Shown here: one piece after another, positions 23,520 through 32,529 of the stretch
Position numbering within the stretch: the first letter of the stretch is position 1
Layout: the number at the start of each line of letters is the position of its first letter
Assembly (NCBI GenBank): GCA_965225705.1
Contig: OZ245325.1
Span: 1,302,001-1,366,000 of the forward strand
DNA length: 64,000 bases
DNA from: G965225705 sp965225705
GTDB lineage: Bacteria > Pseudomonadota > Alphaproteobacteria > Caulobacterales > Maricaulaceae
Reading direction: 5' to 3'
The notes under the pieces: generated by a model
What the model was told of the DNA's origin: nothing
Databases searched by the model: none
What the model saw: the letters and a program-made list of their open reading frames with translations, nothing else
Translations under genes and position numbers: made by a program

Positions 23520-24146
23520 ATGCGTTTTATTGCGATCGCCCTTTTTTGTTGTGCTCTTATAACAGCATGTTCTGAAAAACAAAAGACAGAAGAAAAATCA
23601 GTCAAAACACCTGATTTCATAGTAAACACAGCGATTGGTGGCCCTTTTGAACTTGTTAATCAGGAGGGACAAACTGTTACAGAAAAGGATTTTTCAGGTC
23701 GCCCCCTGCTTGTCTATTTTGGGTATGCTTATTGCCCTGATATTTGTCCGACAAGCCTTCAGGTTATGGCAGCAGCTCTTGAGGATTTAGGCCAGGACAA
23801 AGACCGTTTTCAGCCTGTTTTTATTTCTGTGGACCCTGAGCGTGATACGCCTCAGTTTCTTAAGACTTACGTCACATCCAATGGTTTTCCGGAAAACCTC
23901 ACTGGCCTGACAGGGACGCCTGAACAGATTAAAAGTGTCGCGCAGGCCTATAAGGTCTATTATCAAAAAGAGAAAACTCCTGAAAGCGCTGCCGGCTATC
24001 TTATGGATCACAGCAGTATTATCTATCTCATGGATGAACAGGGACGCAATATCGCCATTTTCACCCATGGAACTTCTCCAGATCAGATAACGAAAACGCT
24101 GAGGCGCTTTTTAAAACTTCACCCTCAAAAACCTGTTAGCCCCTAA
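23520..24146 (+). CDS. SCO1/SenC family copper protein (lipoprotein)
   Basis: A 208-residue thioredoxin-fold protein with an N-terminal lipoprotein signal (ALITAC). The copper-binding CPDICP motif (C-x3-C) and the distal His in LMDHSS are intact, with FISVDPERDTP as a family mark. SCO proteins deliver copper to the CuA site of cytochrome c oxidase or act as thiol reductases in its assembly. GGAGA eight bases before the ATG at 23520 defines the start. No oxidase genes are adjacent. Confidence 0.93.
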   Translation: MRFIAIALFCCALITACSEKQKTEEKSVKTPDFIVNTAIGGPFELVNQEGQTVTEKDFSGRPLLVYFGYAYCPDICPTSLQVMAAALEDLGQDKDRFQPVFISVDPERDTPQFLKTYVTSNGFPENLTGLTGTPEQIKSVAQAYKVYYQKEKTPESAAGYLMDHSSIIYLMDEQGRNIAIFTHGTSPDQITKTLRRFLKLHPQKPVSP

Positions 24147-24179
24147 ATAAAGGGCCAGAATTTCTCTGTTAGAGAGGGT

Positions 24180-27068
24180 TTAGTTTTTTAAGGAACGAGT
24201 CGCTGATTTTTCTAAAACAGGTTTTAAGAAACGCCCTGTCCAGCTTTGTGGTAAGGCAGAAAGCTGTTCGGGGGTCCCCTCTGCAACAATCTCTCCACCA
24301 CCATCGCCCCCTTCCGGACCTAAATCAATCAGCCAGTCTGCTGTTTTGATCACATCAAGATTATGCTCAATCACCAGGACCGTATTCCCCTGCTGAACAA
24401 GAGCATGGAGCACTTCCAAAAGCTTACGTACATCTTCAAAATGAAGCCCCGTCGTTGGTTCATCAAGAATATAAAAAGTGTGTCCTGTCGGACGTTTAGA
24501 GAGCTCTTTTGCGAGTTTGACACGCTGAGCCTCCCCACCGGAAAGTGTCGGCGCCTGCTGACCAATTTTAATATAGCCCAGCCCGACATTCCTTAAAGCC
24601 TCCAGCTTATCGCGCACAGAAGGTATAGCTTCAAAAAAGAGAACACCTTCTTCCACCGTCATATCAAGGACATCAGCAATAGATTTTTCCCTGAAGGTAA
24701 TCTCAAGAGTTTCACGATTATACCGCGCCCCCTGACAGACATCACAGGTGACATAGACATCGGCCAGAAAATGCATTTCTATTTTGACAACACCATCGCC
24801 CTGACAGGCTTCACAACGCCCACCTTTAACATTAAAACTAAAACGTCCTGGTTTATACCCCCGTGCCCTGGCTTCAGGCAGACCTGCAAACCAGTCCCGT
24901 ATGGGTGTAAAGGCACCCGTATAGGTTGCGGGGTTAGAACGCGGCGTACGCCCTATAGGAGCCTGGCTGATTTCAATAATCTTATCAATATGGTCCAGCC
25001 CTTCAAGCTTATCATAAGGAGAGGGCACAGCCGAAGCACCGTTAAGGCGTCGCGCCATGGCTTTATGCAGGGTATCAATGACAAGGGTTGATTTGCCACC
25101 ACCTGAGACCCCCGTTACACCGATGAAAAGCCCTAAAGGAAAGGCAGCATCAATGTTTTTGAGATTATGACCCCGCGCGCCTTTGAGAAGAATTTTTTTC
25201 TTCTTAACAGGTTTACGGCGTTTTTTGGGGATAGGTATATAACGCGCACCAGAAAGATATTGCCCTGTCAGGCTTTCCTCCCTTACCATAATATCCTGAG
25301 CCGTTCCCTCAGCAATAACCTCACCCCCGTGAATGCCAGCACCGGGGCCGATATCAACAACATGATCGGCACTTAACATAGCCTCCTCATCATGTTCCAC
25401 AACAATAACCGTATTGTCCAAATCACGAAGATGGTGCAAAGTTTTCAAAAGACGGGCATTATCTCTTTGATGAAGACCAATGGAAGGCTCATCAAGAACA
25501 TAGAGAACACCTGTCAGACCTGCCCCAATCTGGCTTGCCAGGCGGATGCGTTGTGACTCCCCCCCTGAAAGGGCGCCGGAAGAACGTGCCAGAGTCAAAT
25601 AGCCTAATCCCACATCATTAAGAAACTGAAGACGCTCATGAATTTCCTTAAGAATACGCTCAGCAATCGTCTTTTTTTGAGGGGTGAGACCCTCCTGTGC
25701 TTCCTGAAACCAGATTCGAGCCTTTTCAATAGAAAGGTTTGAGGCTTCAGCAATGTGAGATCCCCTGATTTTCACACAAAGAGCTTCTGGCTTCAAACGC
25801 TGGCCTCCACAGGCTGTACAGGGTGCCTGAGCCTGATAACGCCCTAACTCCTCACGCATCCAGGCCGAATCTGTCTCACGCCAGCGACGTTCCAGATTAG
25901 GGATCACACCTTCAAAAGTTTTTAAAACTTCATAACGCCGTGCTTCATCTTCATAAACAAGGGGAATTTTCTCTTTCTCTGAACCATAAAGAATGGCCTT
26001 ACGTGCCTGTTCCGGTAAATCTGTCCAGGGTGTATCCATAGAAAAATTATAATGCCCTGCAAGCCCCAGAAGAGTTTGATGGTAAAGGGAAGATGTTTTT
26101 TTAGACCAGGGCTTAAGGGCCCCTTCCTCAAGGCTCAAATTCTCATCCGGCACAACAAGATCTGCATCAAAAGCCAGAGTATGGCCTAAACCATCACATG
26201 TGGGGCACGCCCCATAGGGGCTGTTAAAAGAAAACAGACGTGGCTCAATTTCAGGAAGAGAGAAACCTGACTCCGGACAAGAAAAATGTTCTGAAAAAAC
26301 AAGGCGTTGTGGCTGACCTTTTTCATCTTTTTGATCAGGCTGCTCTAAAATTGCTACACCTTTGGCCAGTCTCAGCGCCGTTTCAAGAGAGTCTGACAAA
26401 CGGCCTTCAAGACCGGGCCTTATCACCACCCTGTCAATCACCGCCTCTATGGTATGACGAAATTTCTTATCAAGGGCCGGAACATCTTCAAGAGCATATA
26501 GTGTCCCATCTACCTTAACCCTTTGAAAACCCTGTTTGAGAAGTTCTGCAAATACATTTTTGTGCTCACCTTTGCGTCCCTGAACCATAGGGGCCAAAAG
26601 ATAGGCACGCATCCCTTCCGGCAAAGCCATAATTTCATCTGCCATCTGGCTGACGGTTTTACTTTCAATCGGCAGGCCGGTTGCTGGTGAATAAGGGATC
26701 CCGACCCGCGCCCATAAAAGTCGCATATAGTCATAAATTTCTGTTACCGTCCCCACCGTCGAACGCGGGTTACGTGCCGTTGTTTTCTGCTCAATAGAGA
26801 TAGCGGGGGACAACCCTTCAATACGATCAACATCCGGTTTTTGCATCAACTGAAGAAACTGACGTGCATAGGCAGACAGGCTTTCCACATAACGCCTTTG
26901 CCCCTCAGCATAAAGCGTATCAAATGCGAGAGAAGATTTTCCTGATCCGGAAAGCCCTGTAATAACGGTCAGTTTCCCCCTTGGAAGATCAAGAGAAATA
27001 TTTTTAAGGTTATGCTCGCGCGCACCATATATGCTTATGGTTTTTGTATCTGAAGACATAGGGACCAT
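24180..27068 (-). CDS. uvrA: UvrABC system protein A
   Basis: UvrA scans DNA for lesions as a dimer and loads UvrB. It has 962 residues with two ABC modules: Walker A GLSGSGKSSLAFDT near the N-terminus and GVSGGGKSTL in the second half. The signature motifs are LSGGESQRIRLA and LSGGEAQRVKLA, and the second module has the zinc ligands CEACQGDG and CDVCQGARY. In the first module the CPES position has only one Cys, as I recall for other alphaproteobacteria. ATGs at 27068 and 27059 are both possible. A LexA box lies just upstream, so it should be SOS-induced. Confidence 0.98.
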   Translation of the reverse strand: MVPMSSDTKTISIYGAREHNLKNISLDLPRGKLTVITGLSGSGKSSLAFDTLYAEGQRRYVESLSAYARQFLQLMQKPDVDRIEGLSPAISIEQKTTARNPRSTVGTVTEIYDYMRLLWARVGIPYSPATGLPIESKTVSQMADEIMALPEGMRAYLLAPMVQGRKGEHKNVFAELLKQGFQRVKVDGTLYALEDVPALDKKFRHTIEAVIDRVVIRPGLEGRLSDSLETALRLAKGVAILEQPDQKDEKGQPQRLVFSEHFSCPESGFSLPEIEPRLFSFNSPYGACPTCDGLGHTLAFDADLVVPDENLSLEEGALKPWSKKTSSLYHQTLLGLAGHYNFSMDTPWTDLPEQARKAILYGSEKEKIPLVYEDEARRYEVLKTFEGVIPNLERRWRETDSAWMREELGRYQAQAPCTACGGQRLKPEALCVKIRGSHIAEASNLSIEKARIWFQEAQEGLTPQKKTIAERILKEIHERLQFLNDVGLGYLTLARSSGALSGGESQRIRLASQIGAGLTGVLYVLDEPSIGLHQRDNARLLKTLHHLRDLDNTVIVVEHDEEAMLSADHVVDIGPGAGIHGGEVIAEGTAQDIMVREESLTGQYLSGARYIPIPKKRRKPVKKKKILLKGARGHNLKNIDAAFPLGLFIGVTGVSGGGKSTLVIDTLHKAMARRLNGASAVPSPYDKLEGLDHIDKIIEISQAPIGRTPRSNPATYTGAFTPIRDWFAGLPEARARGYKPGRFSFNVKGGRCEACQGDGVVKIEMHFLADVYVTCDVCQGARYNRETLEITFREKSIADVLDMTVEEGVLFFEAIPSVRDKLEALRNVGLGYIKIGQQAPTLSGGEAQRVKLAKELSKRPTGHTFYILDEPTTGLHFEDVRKLLEVLHALVQQGNTVLVIEHNLDVIKTADWLIDLGPEGGDGGGEIVAEGTPEQLSALPQSWTGRFLKPVLEKSATRSLKN

Positions 27069-27095
27069 ACCATGACACAGGAAAAAGGATGAAAA

Positions 27096-27110
27096 GTTCT
27101 CTTCCTGTTC
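27096..27110. promoter_or_regulatory. LexA (SOS) box upstream of uvrA
   Basis: GTTC (27096-27099), seven bases, then GTTC (27107-27110): exactly the alphaproteobacterial LexA recognition sequence GTTC-N7-GTTC. It lies 27 bases upstream of the uvrA start codon at 27068, within the expected promoter. This gives direct support for LexA repression of uvrA and for the alphaproteobacterial assignment. Confidence 0.85.
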
Positions 27111-27390
27111 TTGCTATACCCCTCTTAGGAATAAGGCAAGTCTCTGGAACAAAAACTTGCCAAAAGTCCCCTTCGAGGAATAAGGAAAGAAAGATAAAAG
27201 AGAAGACACAACGCATTGCTTTCTCTAACAGGGTCTGACATAGCCTACAGAGGAAATTACCTTTCCTGGCTTTTATAAACAGAAAAATAAAGACGTTATA
27301 AAGGGTAAAACAGCTTATCTAAAAAAGCAGGGCATAGAGTTTGCCATATACATTCCTGCCTTAAGAAACTATTTTCTCTCTTAAAAGGGA
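27111..27390. other. Intergenic region upstream of uvrA
   Basis: No gene is seen. It carries a direct repeat AGGAATAAGG (27127-27136 and 27176-27185) and an inverted repeat GGCAAGT/ACTTGCC (about 27135-27161). These may be promoter-region elements but have no assigned role. Confidence 0.4.
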
Positions 27391-28479
27391 TTATCCATAA
27401 AGAAGTTCCTTTGCAACCCATCTTTGAACTGTAGGTAAACGGCCTATTGTTTTAAGACCCAAAGTTATAGAAAAACGCTCAAAACCTGTTGATGTTATTC
27501 TTCGACGAAGAAATTCAGATCCTTCAAGAACGCCTTTCCCTTCTTCATGACATATTTTTGTATAGCCTGGCAGTTTGTCTGCAGAAAGAAGTTCAGCAAA
27601 TTTTGCAGCATTTGCAATCCCAAGGTTCATACCCCGTCCCCCTACAGGGCTATGGCAGTGGGCAGCATCTCCTGCCAGAAACACACGGCCTTTGCTATAG
27701 TCTTTGACCTGTTTAAGAGCGACAGTAAATTGCCCTTCTCTATAAACTTTTCCAATTTTCAGGCCCTGCTCTTTTAAAAAATTCGGCAAAGTTTCCAGTG
27801 CATTTTCTGTATTAGAAACAACACGACAGCGCGCGCCTCTAAAAGGGACAACAACCAAAACATCTCCCTTACCCAGCATAAATAAATTAGGTCCCTCTCT
27901 ACAGTTCCAATTCTTCAGCTCTGCGTCAGCAATCGACCAAATTTTTTTTAATTCGTAACCTTCATAGGGGATATTTAAAGCCTTACGTACGGTTGAATGA
28001 ATACCATCAGCCCCTAAAGCATAATCACAGGGCATTTCCTGTCCTGTTCTCGTCATAATTGTTACACCACAATCATCCTGCTTTATATCAGCAAACTCTG
28101 TGCCATAGTGTATTATCCCGCCCAGTTCAGTAAATTTATTTTTGAGAATTTCCTCTGTTTGATCCTGTGGTAATCCCAGCACAATATCATGCCCATGACG
28201 TATATTTTCCTGTTTAAAGGGAATAGAGACTAAAAAGTGTTTTTCATCATAAAAATTAGCCTGTTTATAGGAAACCCCACTATCTAAAAGCTGTTGTGTG
28301 ACACCACTTTTTTTTAACAGATGTAAACTTTTTGGATTAATGCCCACAGCCCGTGAAAGGGTTGAGCCTGTTATCCTTTTCTCAATAATAGTAGCTGATT
28401 TACCTCGCCTTAAAAGCTCCACCCCGGCGGTCAATCCTGTAGGACCTGCCCCTATAATAATAACGTGCGTGGTATCCAT
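27391..28479 (-). CDS. FAD-dependent monooxygenase (PHBH/aromatic hydroxylase fold)
   Basis: The 362-residue protein has an N-terminal FAD fold VIIIGAGPTGLTAGVELLRRG, the internal DG motif YALGADGIHSTVRKAL and the second FAD motif RVFLAGDAAHCHSPVGGRGMN. Together these define class A flavin monooxygenases, which use NAD(P)H and oxygen to hydroxylate aromatic or other rings. The substrate is unknown; the length is short for phenol hydroxylases. It is 72 bases downstream of the ydbL gene on the same strand, but a functional link is not evident. Confidence 0.88.
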   Translation of the reverse strand: MDTTHVIIIGAGPTGLTAGVELLRRGKSATIIEKRITGSTLSRAVGINPKSLHLLKKSGVTQQLLDSGVSYKQANFYDEKHFLVSIPFKQENIRHGHDIVLGLPQDQTEEILKNKFTELGGIIHYGTEFADIKQDDCGVTIMTRTGQEMPCDYALGADGIHSTVRKALNIPYEGYELKKIWSIADAELKNWNCREGPNLFMLGKGDVLVVVPFRGARCRVVSNTENALETLPNFLKEQGLKIGKVYREGQFTVALKQVKDYSKGRVFLAGDAAHCHSPVGGRGMNLGIANAAKFAELLSADKLPGYTKICHEEGKGVLEGSEFLRRRITSTGFERFSITLGLKTIGRLPTVQRWVAKELLYG

Positions 28480-28551
28480 TTTCTTTTTTTACAGGAAAAA
28501 AAGGAAAGAATGCTTCTCTTCTTCAGGACAAGCAACCTTTCCCTCAAAAAA

Positions 28552-28920
28552 TTACTTTTTAGACCATTGCCCACCGGAGTGCATGACATATTCGCCTGCG
28601 GGGGCACGCGCTATAAGTTTTTCTCCTGTCAAAGCAGCAACCTGCTCAACAGTTACATTTTGCTGACGTGCCAAATTTTGATAAGCAGCCTTGCGTTTAG
28701 CATTAATATCCTGAACAGCCGCCTTAATATCCGCAGGCGCATCAGATTTGACAAGGCCAAGATACCCATCTGCACGCTCACCAACCAGGCCCTGGGCTTT
28801 TCCAGTGCGGACCAGCTCATCAGGAGAGGCAGCCTGTGCCACAGAGGTGGTAAGAGAGATCAAACCTGGTGTCAAACTCATCATAAAAACAGCTAAGGCT
28901 GCGTGGCGCAGAAGATTCAT
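28552..28920 (-). CDS. ydbL: YdbL/DUF1318 family periplasmic protein
   Basis: A 122-residue protein with a cleavable signal peptide (ending near TSVAQA) and a DUF1318 core: DELVRTGKAQGLVGERADGYLG and KRKAAYQNLARQ, then VAALTGEKLI. In E. coli YdbL is the periplasmic partner of YnbE and YdbH in the intermembrane lipid-transfer pathway, apparently controlling YnbE assembly. The same three genes lie here in order ydbH-ynbE-ydbL, on one strand with short gaps, which supports the assignment. Confidence 0.92.
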   Translation of the reverse strand: MNLLRHAALAVFMMSLTPGLISLTTSVAQAASPDELVRTGKAQGLVGERADGYLGLVKSDAPADIKAAVQDINAKRKAAYQNLARQQNVTVEQVAALTGEKLIARAPAGEYVMHSGGQWSKK

Positions 28921-28941
28921 AAGTATACTCCTTCCTTTATC

Positions 28942-29130
28942 TTAAAAAATATTGGGATTGTTCTTAATAAGGTTATTCACATCTTTGTCGAGTTTGATGC
29001 GGACTTCCTGATCAATTTTAACATTGAGATCAATTTTTATAGGCTTATCCGGGGCCTGAACTTTAATGGTATGGGCACACCCCATGGCCAAAAAGAAAAT
29101 TCCCAAAAGACTTAAGGTTTTTAAGGTCAT
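28942..29130 (-). CDS. ynbE: YnbE-like outer-membrane lipoprotein
   Basis: A 62-residue lipoprotein: MTLKTLSLLGIFFLAMGCAHT has a lipobox (A-M-G-C). The mature 45 residues (PDKPIKIDLNVKIDQEVRIKL) form short beta strands as in YnbE. In E. coli, YnbE multimers cap YdbH at the outer membrane to complete a lipid bridge. It sits between ydbH and ydbL, 21 bases upstream of the latter. It is small but well supported by signal and context. Confidence 0.9.
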   Translation of the reverse strand: MTLKTLSLLGIFFLAMGCAHTIKVQAPDKPIKIDLNVKIDQEVRIKLDKDVNNLIKNNPNIF

Positions 29131-29186
29131 ACTGTAGTCCTTCTTCTTTTTTAAAGTCTTATAGCTCTGTTTTCCTGAACCCAGCT

Positions 29187-32100
29187 TTAACGTTCGGGCA
29201 AAGTATCTGCTGTTTCAGCAGCTTTTTCAAGATCTGTGCTGGCAAGTTGCGCTTTTAAAAGCTCAAGGAAATTTGCACCCAGCGTGATGGTAAAGTCAAC
29301 AGGGCTTCCATAAAGAACATCTGGATTGTAACCTGACATATTAAGAACAGCCGTCATATCTTTTCGTATGTCACCATCAAGGCGCAGAAGCATTTTCTTA
29401 TAATGAAAATCCTTTAAAAGGTCAAAAGCCAGCTTTGCCTGTTCATTGTCTTTGACAGCCTGATCAGCGGATCCCTGATAACGGAAAATGCCGTCCTCCA
29501 AAGTCTCAAAAAAACCCCCCTTAATATGCAGGCCCTGCGGGGTAATCACAAGAGGCAAATTCCCTTTCAAAAGACCGCTTATATCTATTTTAAGTTTCTC
29601 AAGGCGTTTTGAAAGCTTTTCAAGATCAATATTGTCAACATAAAGACTGGTTTCTTTCTTCCCCATACCGGGCTTATACTCAAAAGGCTGAATGCCCAGA
29701 ACACCTCCAAGAAAAGGCCATTCAGCTTTAAGAAGGTGAACGACCTCCCCCTTATCTGCACGAAAAACAATCTCCCCTTCTTCTATGGGCAGGCCTAAGT
29801 CTGCCCCCTTAAGTGTCAGTGTTTGGGGACCTTTCGTGATAAGAGGCCAAAGACTTAAAAAGTCCATATGAGAAGAGAGGCCAAAAATTTGTCCCCAGGA
29901 AAGCTTTGTATCTATATGACGTATATCCAGGCTGGCGGTACTTGTGAAAGCACCTTCACCCCAGGTAAAACAGGCCTGCCCTCCAAGCTTGCCTCTGGTG
30001 TCCACTAACCAGCCCTGAAGAAGAGGTGTTATCATAGTGGGCTGGAAACCATCAGGTTCAAAATCTATAGTTTTCAGTTTAAGATCTGCTTTTCCTTTAT
30101 TGTTATCAAACCTGTGGGTCAGGTGAGCTGTTAATGTCTGATCCCGGGCAGCAAGGGGAGAAAGGCTGACAACAGCTTTCAATAATTTTCCGTTTAAATC
30201 TCCCTTTCCCTCAAGTTTAGAAGGTGTGAGAGGTGGCCTCTCCCCCTGAAAATGGACTTCTGTCTCAAAATTCCTAAATGTCATATGTGGTTTTTGAGAA
30301 AGGTCTCCCTCTAGCTTTATAAAAAGATTCTGAGCCCCAATCCCATCCTGAAGCAGACCGGGGGAAAGTGTTTGAAAGCCTGCAGAACCTTTTTCAAGCC
30401 CGAGTGTGAAATAAGGAGGCGTTTCATCCTTTTGACTCAGGTCAAAATTGATAAGAGGAATATGGAAACGGCCCATCAAAGGAAAATCCTTTACAGCTAA
30501 GGGTTTAAGCATCCTTCCTTCCAGTTTTTGCAAACGCGCCTTCAACGTCACATCTTTCTCAGCAACAAGGCTGAAAGAACCCTTCCCGAGACTAAGCTCT
30601 CCCGAAAAATCCTCCATAATGAGATTTTGCGCCCGGGCCTTGCGCCAGCCTGCCTGAACATTTCCCTCCCTATTTTTACCTAAAGCCCAGACACCTTTCA
30701 TGCCTGGGTTTAACAGCAAAGAAAAATCTTTGATCCTAAAACTTTCCTGCTTCACATGAGCAAAAGAAAAAGGAACAGGTTGAGAGGTCTCAAAAAAAAG
30801 TCGCTCCTTTTGTAAACCAAGATGGATATCCCCTTTGAGGTTAACTCTCTCAAAAAGGAGCTGACCCTGCTGTAAACTCCCTTCTGGTTTTGAAAGATAC
30901 ACCTCGAGACCAATCCCCTCTTTTCCCCAGGACAAAGCCTTTTTTTCAGGTATAAAAGGCCTGATCCGGGCTTTAAGATCAAAAAGATGAAAATCCGGGC
31001 CCTGAAAATCTTTTAAAGAAAACAACATACCTGCTTTCTCTAAAAAAACGCTGCCCTCTTTTTCACGAATCTCCACCCCTAAAGATCCACGTATTTCAGC
31101 TTTATGAAGCTGGCTTTCAGTATAAGCCCCGGGACAAAGGGTTCCACAGGGGCCTGTATAGCCCAGAAGGCCACGGAGACGAAGCCCTATATCTTCTCCC
31201 TGTTTATCCAGTAAAATCTGATCGGCCTGAAGATCAAGCTGCGCCTTATCCCTGCCCCGAAGCCTGACCGCTCCTTCCGTCTGCAAACTCTTAAAAACAG
31301 GTTTTTCGCCCTCTGGCCACTGAAAACGGGCATCAAAGCGTGTTATGTTGGCCTCTGGATCACCTTCAAGTTTTAAAGCCCCAAGAGCACGCAAAAGAGA
31401 AGAAGATCTGTCATATTCAAGAAAAGTTTGGTCCTGAGAAAGAGGTTTTACCTCAAGAGAAAAACCAGAACCGGATCGAAGCTGCAAAGGGCGTGGCATG
31501 AAAAAACTTAAGCCCTCCTCACCTGCTGTTAATGTTATATGCCCCTGCCCCTCAAAAGCTTCTAAACTGTCTTCAAACTGCGCGATAAGAGAAGGTGTGA
31601 ACACCTCAGCAAGGGGAAGATCCCGGCTCACAGACAAAAGCTTTTCTGGAAAAGACTGACGATGTTCTTCTGCCAGAAAAGCATTTTCAAAAGAAAAAGA
31701 TAAACTGGCTGTGCCGGTGAAGTCGTGAAGGCTTTGAGACCAGTTGTCTACCTTCCTAACCAAATGTGTACGCCCTTTAAGGGTCAAGTTCAGGACCGTG
31801 TTCTCAACCCCTCCATCGGGGGTTTGCAGATCCTCAAAATCAGCTTTTAAAGAGGCTGTTATGCCACTATCATGGTAACTAAGCTTTGCCTTTATACCAT
31901 CAAAAGCAATATTGACCCCGGACCGGTCCAGGGAAACAGGCTGGAGGTCCAGGACTATCTCCCACCCCTTCTTTTCTCCCCCCGCAACCTCTCCCTGAAG
32001 ACGAAACTCACCCACAGATGTTGCAAGATTCACCACAGCATTTTTTATGGTGATATCCTGAGGAAGTGTCAAACTGGTTTTCTCTCCCCCCTGAGAAGAG

Positions 32101-32507
32101 GGCAAAACTAAATTCTTCAGGCCCGGGCCCTTGTCATGCCAGACAAGGTTAATTTCAGGATCCTCAAGAACAAGGCTTTTGAACTTTCCATGTAAAATTT
32201 CAGGCCAGGCATAGGTTAATATCACTGTTTTGACCTGAACCGCAGGCTCTGTTTCAGGCCCAAGGCGAAGCGTACGCAAGCGGACCCTGTTCAGGTCAAG
32301 GCTTTCAACCTCAACAAAAGCTTCTATACCCTGACGGGCCAAAATTTTTTGTAGCGCAAACCCCGCAACGGGCAGACGAAACAACCATAGAAGAATGCAA
32401 AAAACCGCAAGGCTGAAAAAGATAATCCCTAAGACCTTAAGAGCAAACAGCCAAAAATTTCTGCTGTTTTGGATAGTGCTCTGTGTACCCGAAGTCATCA
32501 TCTTCAA
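29187..32507 (-). CDS. ydbH: YdbH-like AsmA-family intermembrane lipid-transfer protein
   Basis: A 1106-residue protein with one N-terminal membrane helix (around residues 25-45: FFSLAVFCILLWLF). It is followed by a very long periplasmic region of repeating beta-strand patterns and no catalytic motif. This is the architecture of AsmA-like bridge proteins (TamB, YhdP, YdbH), which form hydrophobic grooves carrying phospholipid from inner to outer membrane. The C-terminal part (GNLPLVITPQGLHIKGGFF) resembles the YdbH domain, and linkage to ynbE and ydbL separates it from TamB and YhdP. The exact start (ATG 32507 or 32501) is open. Confidence 0.9.
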   Translation of the reverse strand: MKMMTSGTQSTIQNSRNFWLFALKVLGIIFFSLAVFCILLWLFRLPVAGFALQKILARQGIEAFVEVESLDLNRVRLRTLRLGPETEPAVQVKTVILTYAWPEILHGKFKSLVLEDPEINLVWHDKGPGLKNLVLPSSQGGEKTSLTLPQDITIKNAVVNLATSVGEFRLQGEVAGGEKKGWEIVLDLQPVSLDRSGVNIAFDGIKAKLSYHDSGITASLKADFEDLQTPDGGVENTVLNLTLKGRTHLVRKVDNWSQSLHDFTGTASLSFSFENAFLAEEHRQSFPEKLLSVSRDLPLAEVFTPSLIAQFEDSLEAFEGQGHITLTAGEEGLSFFMPRPLQLRSGSGFSLEVKPLSQDQTFLEYDRSSSLLRALGALKLEGDPEANITRFDARFQWPEGEKPVFKSLQTEGAVRLRGRDKAQLDLQADQILLDKQGEDIGLRLRGLLGYTGPCGTLCPGAYTESQLHKAEIRGSLGVEIREKEGSVFLEKAGMLFSLKDFQGPDFHLFDLKARIRPFIPEKKALSWGKEGIGLEVYLSKPEGSLQQGQLLFERVNLKGDIHLGLQKERLFFETSQPVPFSFAHVKQESFRIKDFSLLLNPGMKGVWALGKNREGNVQAGWRKARAQNLIMEDFSGELSLGKGSFSLVAEKDVTLKARLQKLEGRMLKPLAVKDFPLMGRFHIPLINFDLSQKDETPPYFTLGLEKGSAGFQTLSPGLLQDGIGAQNLFIKLEGDLSQKPHMTFRNFETEVHFQGERPPLTPSKLEGKGDLNGKLLKAVVSLSPLAARDQTLTAHLTHRFDNNKGKADLKLKTIDFEPDGFQPTMITPLLQGWLVDTRGKLGGQACFTWGEGAFTSTASLDIRHIDTKLSWGQIFGLSSHMDFLSLWPLITKGPQTLTLKGADLGLPIEEGEIVFRADKGEVVHLLKAEWPFLGGVLGIQPFEYKPGMGKKETSLYVDNIDLEKLSKRLEKLKIDISGLLKGNLPLVITPQGLHIKGGFFETLEDGIFRYQGSADQAVKDNEQAKLAFDLLKDFHYKKMLLRLDGDIRKDMTAVLNMSGYNPDVLYGSPVDFTITLGANFLELLKAQLASTDLEKAAETADTLPER

Positions 32508-32529
32508 GACCTGCGAGAAAGTTTATAGT

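Noticed and set aside
24180..27068. Missing Cys in the first zinc module of UvrA (CPES)
   Set aside because: As far as I recall the same Ser variant occurs widely in alphaproteobacterial UvrA proteins, so it is a lineage trait rather than an anomaly here.
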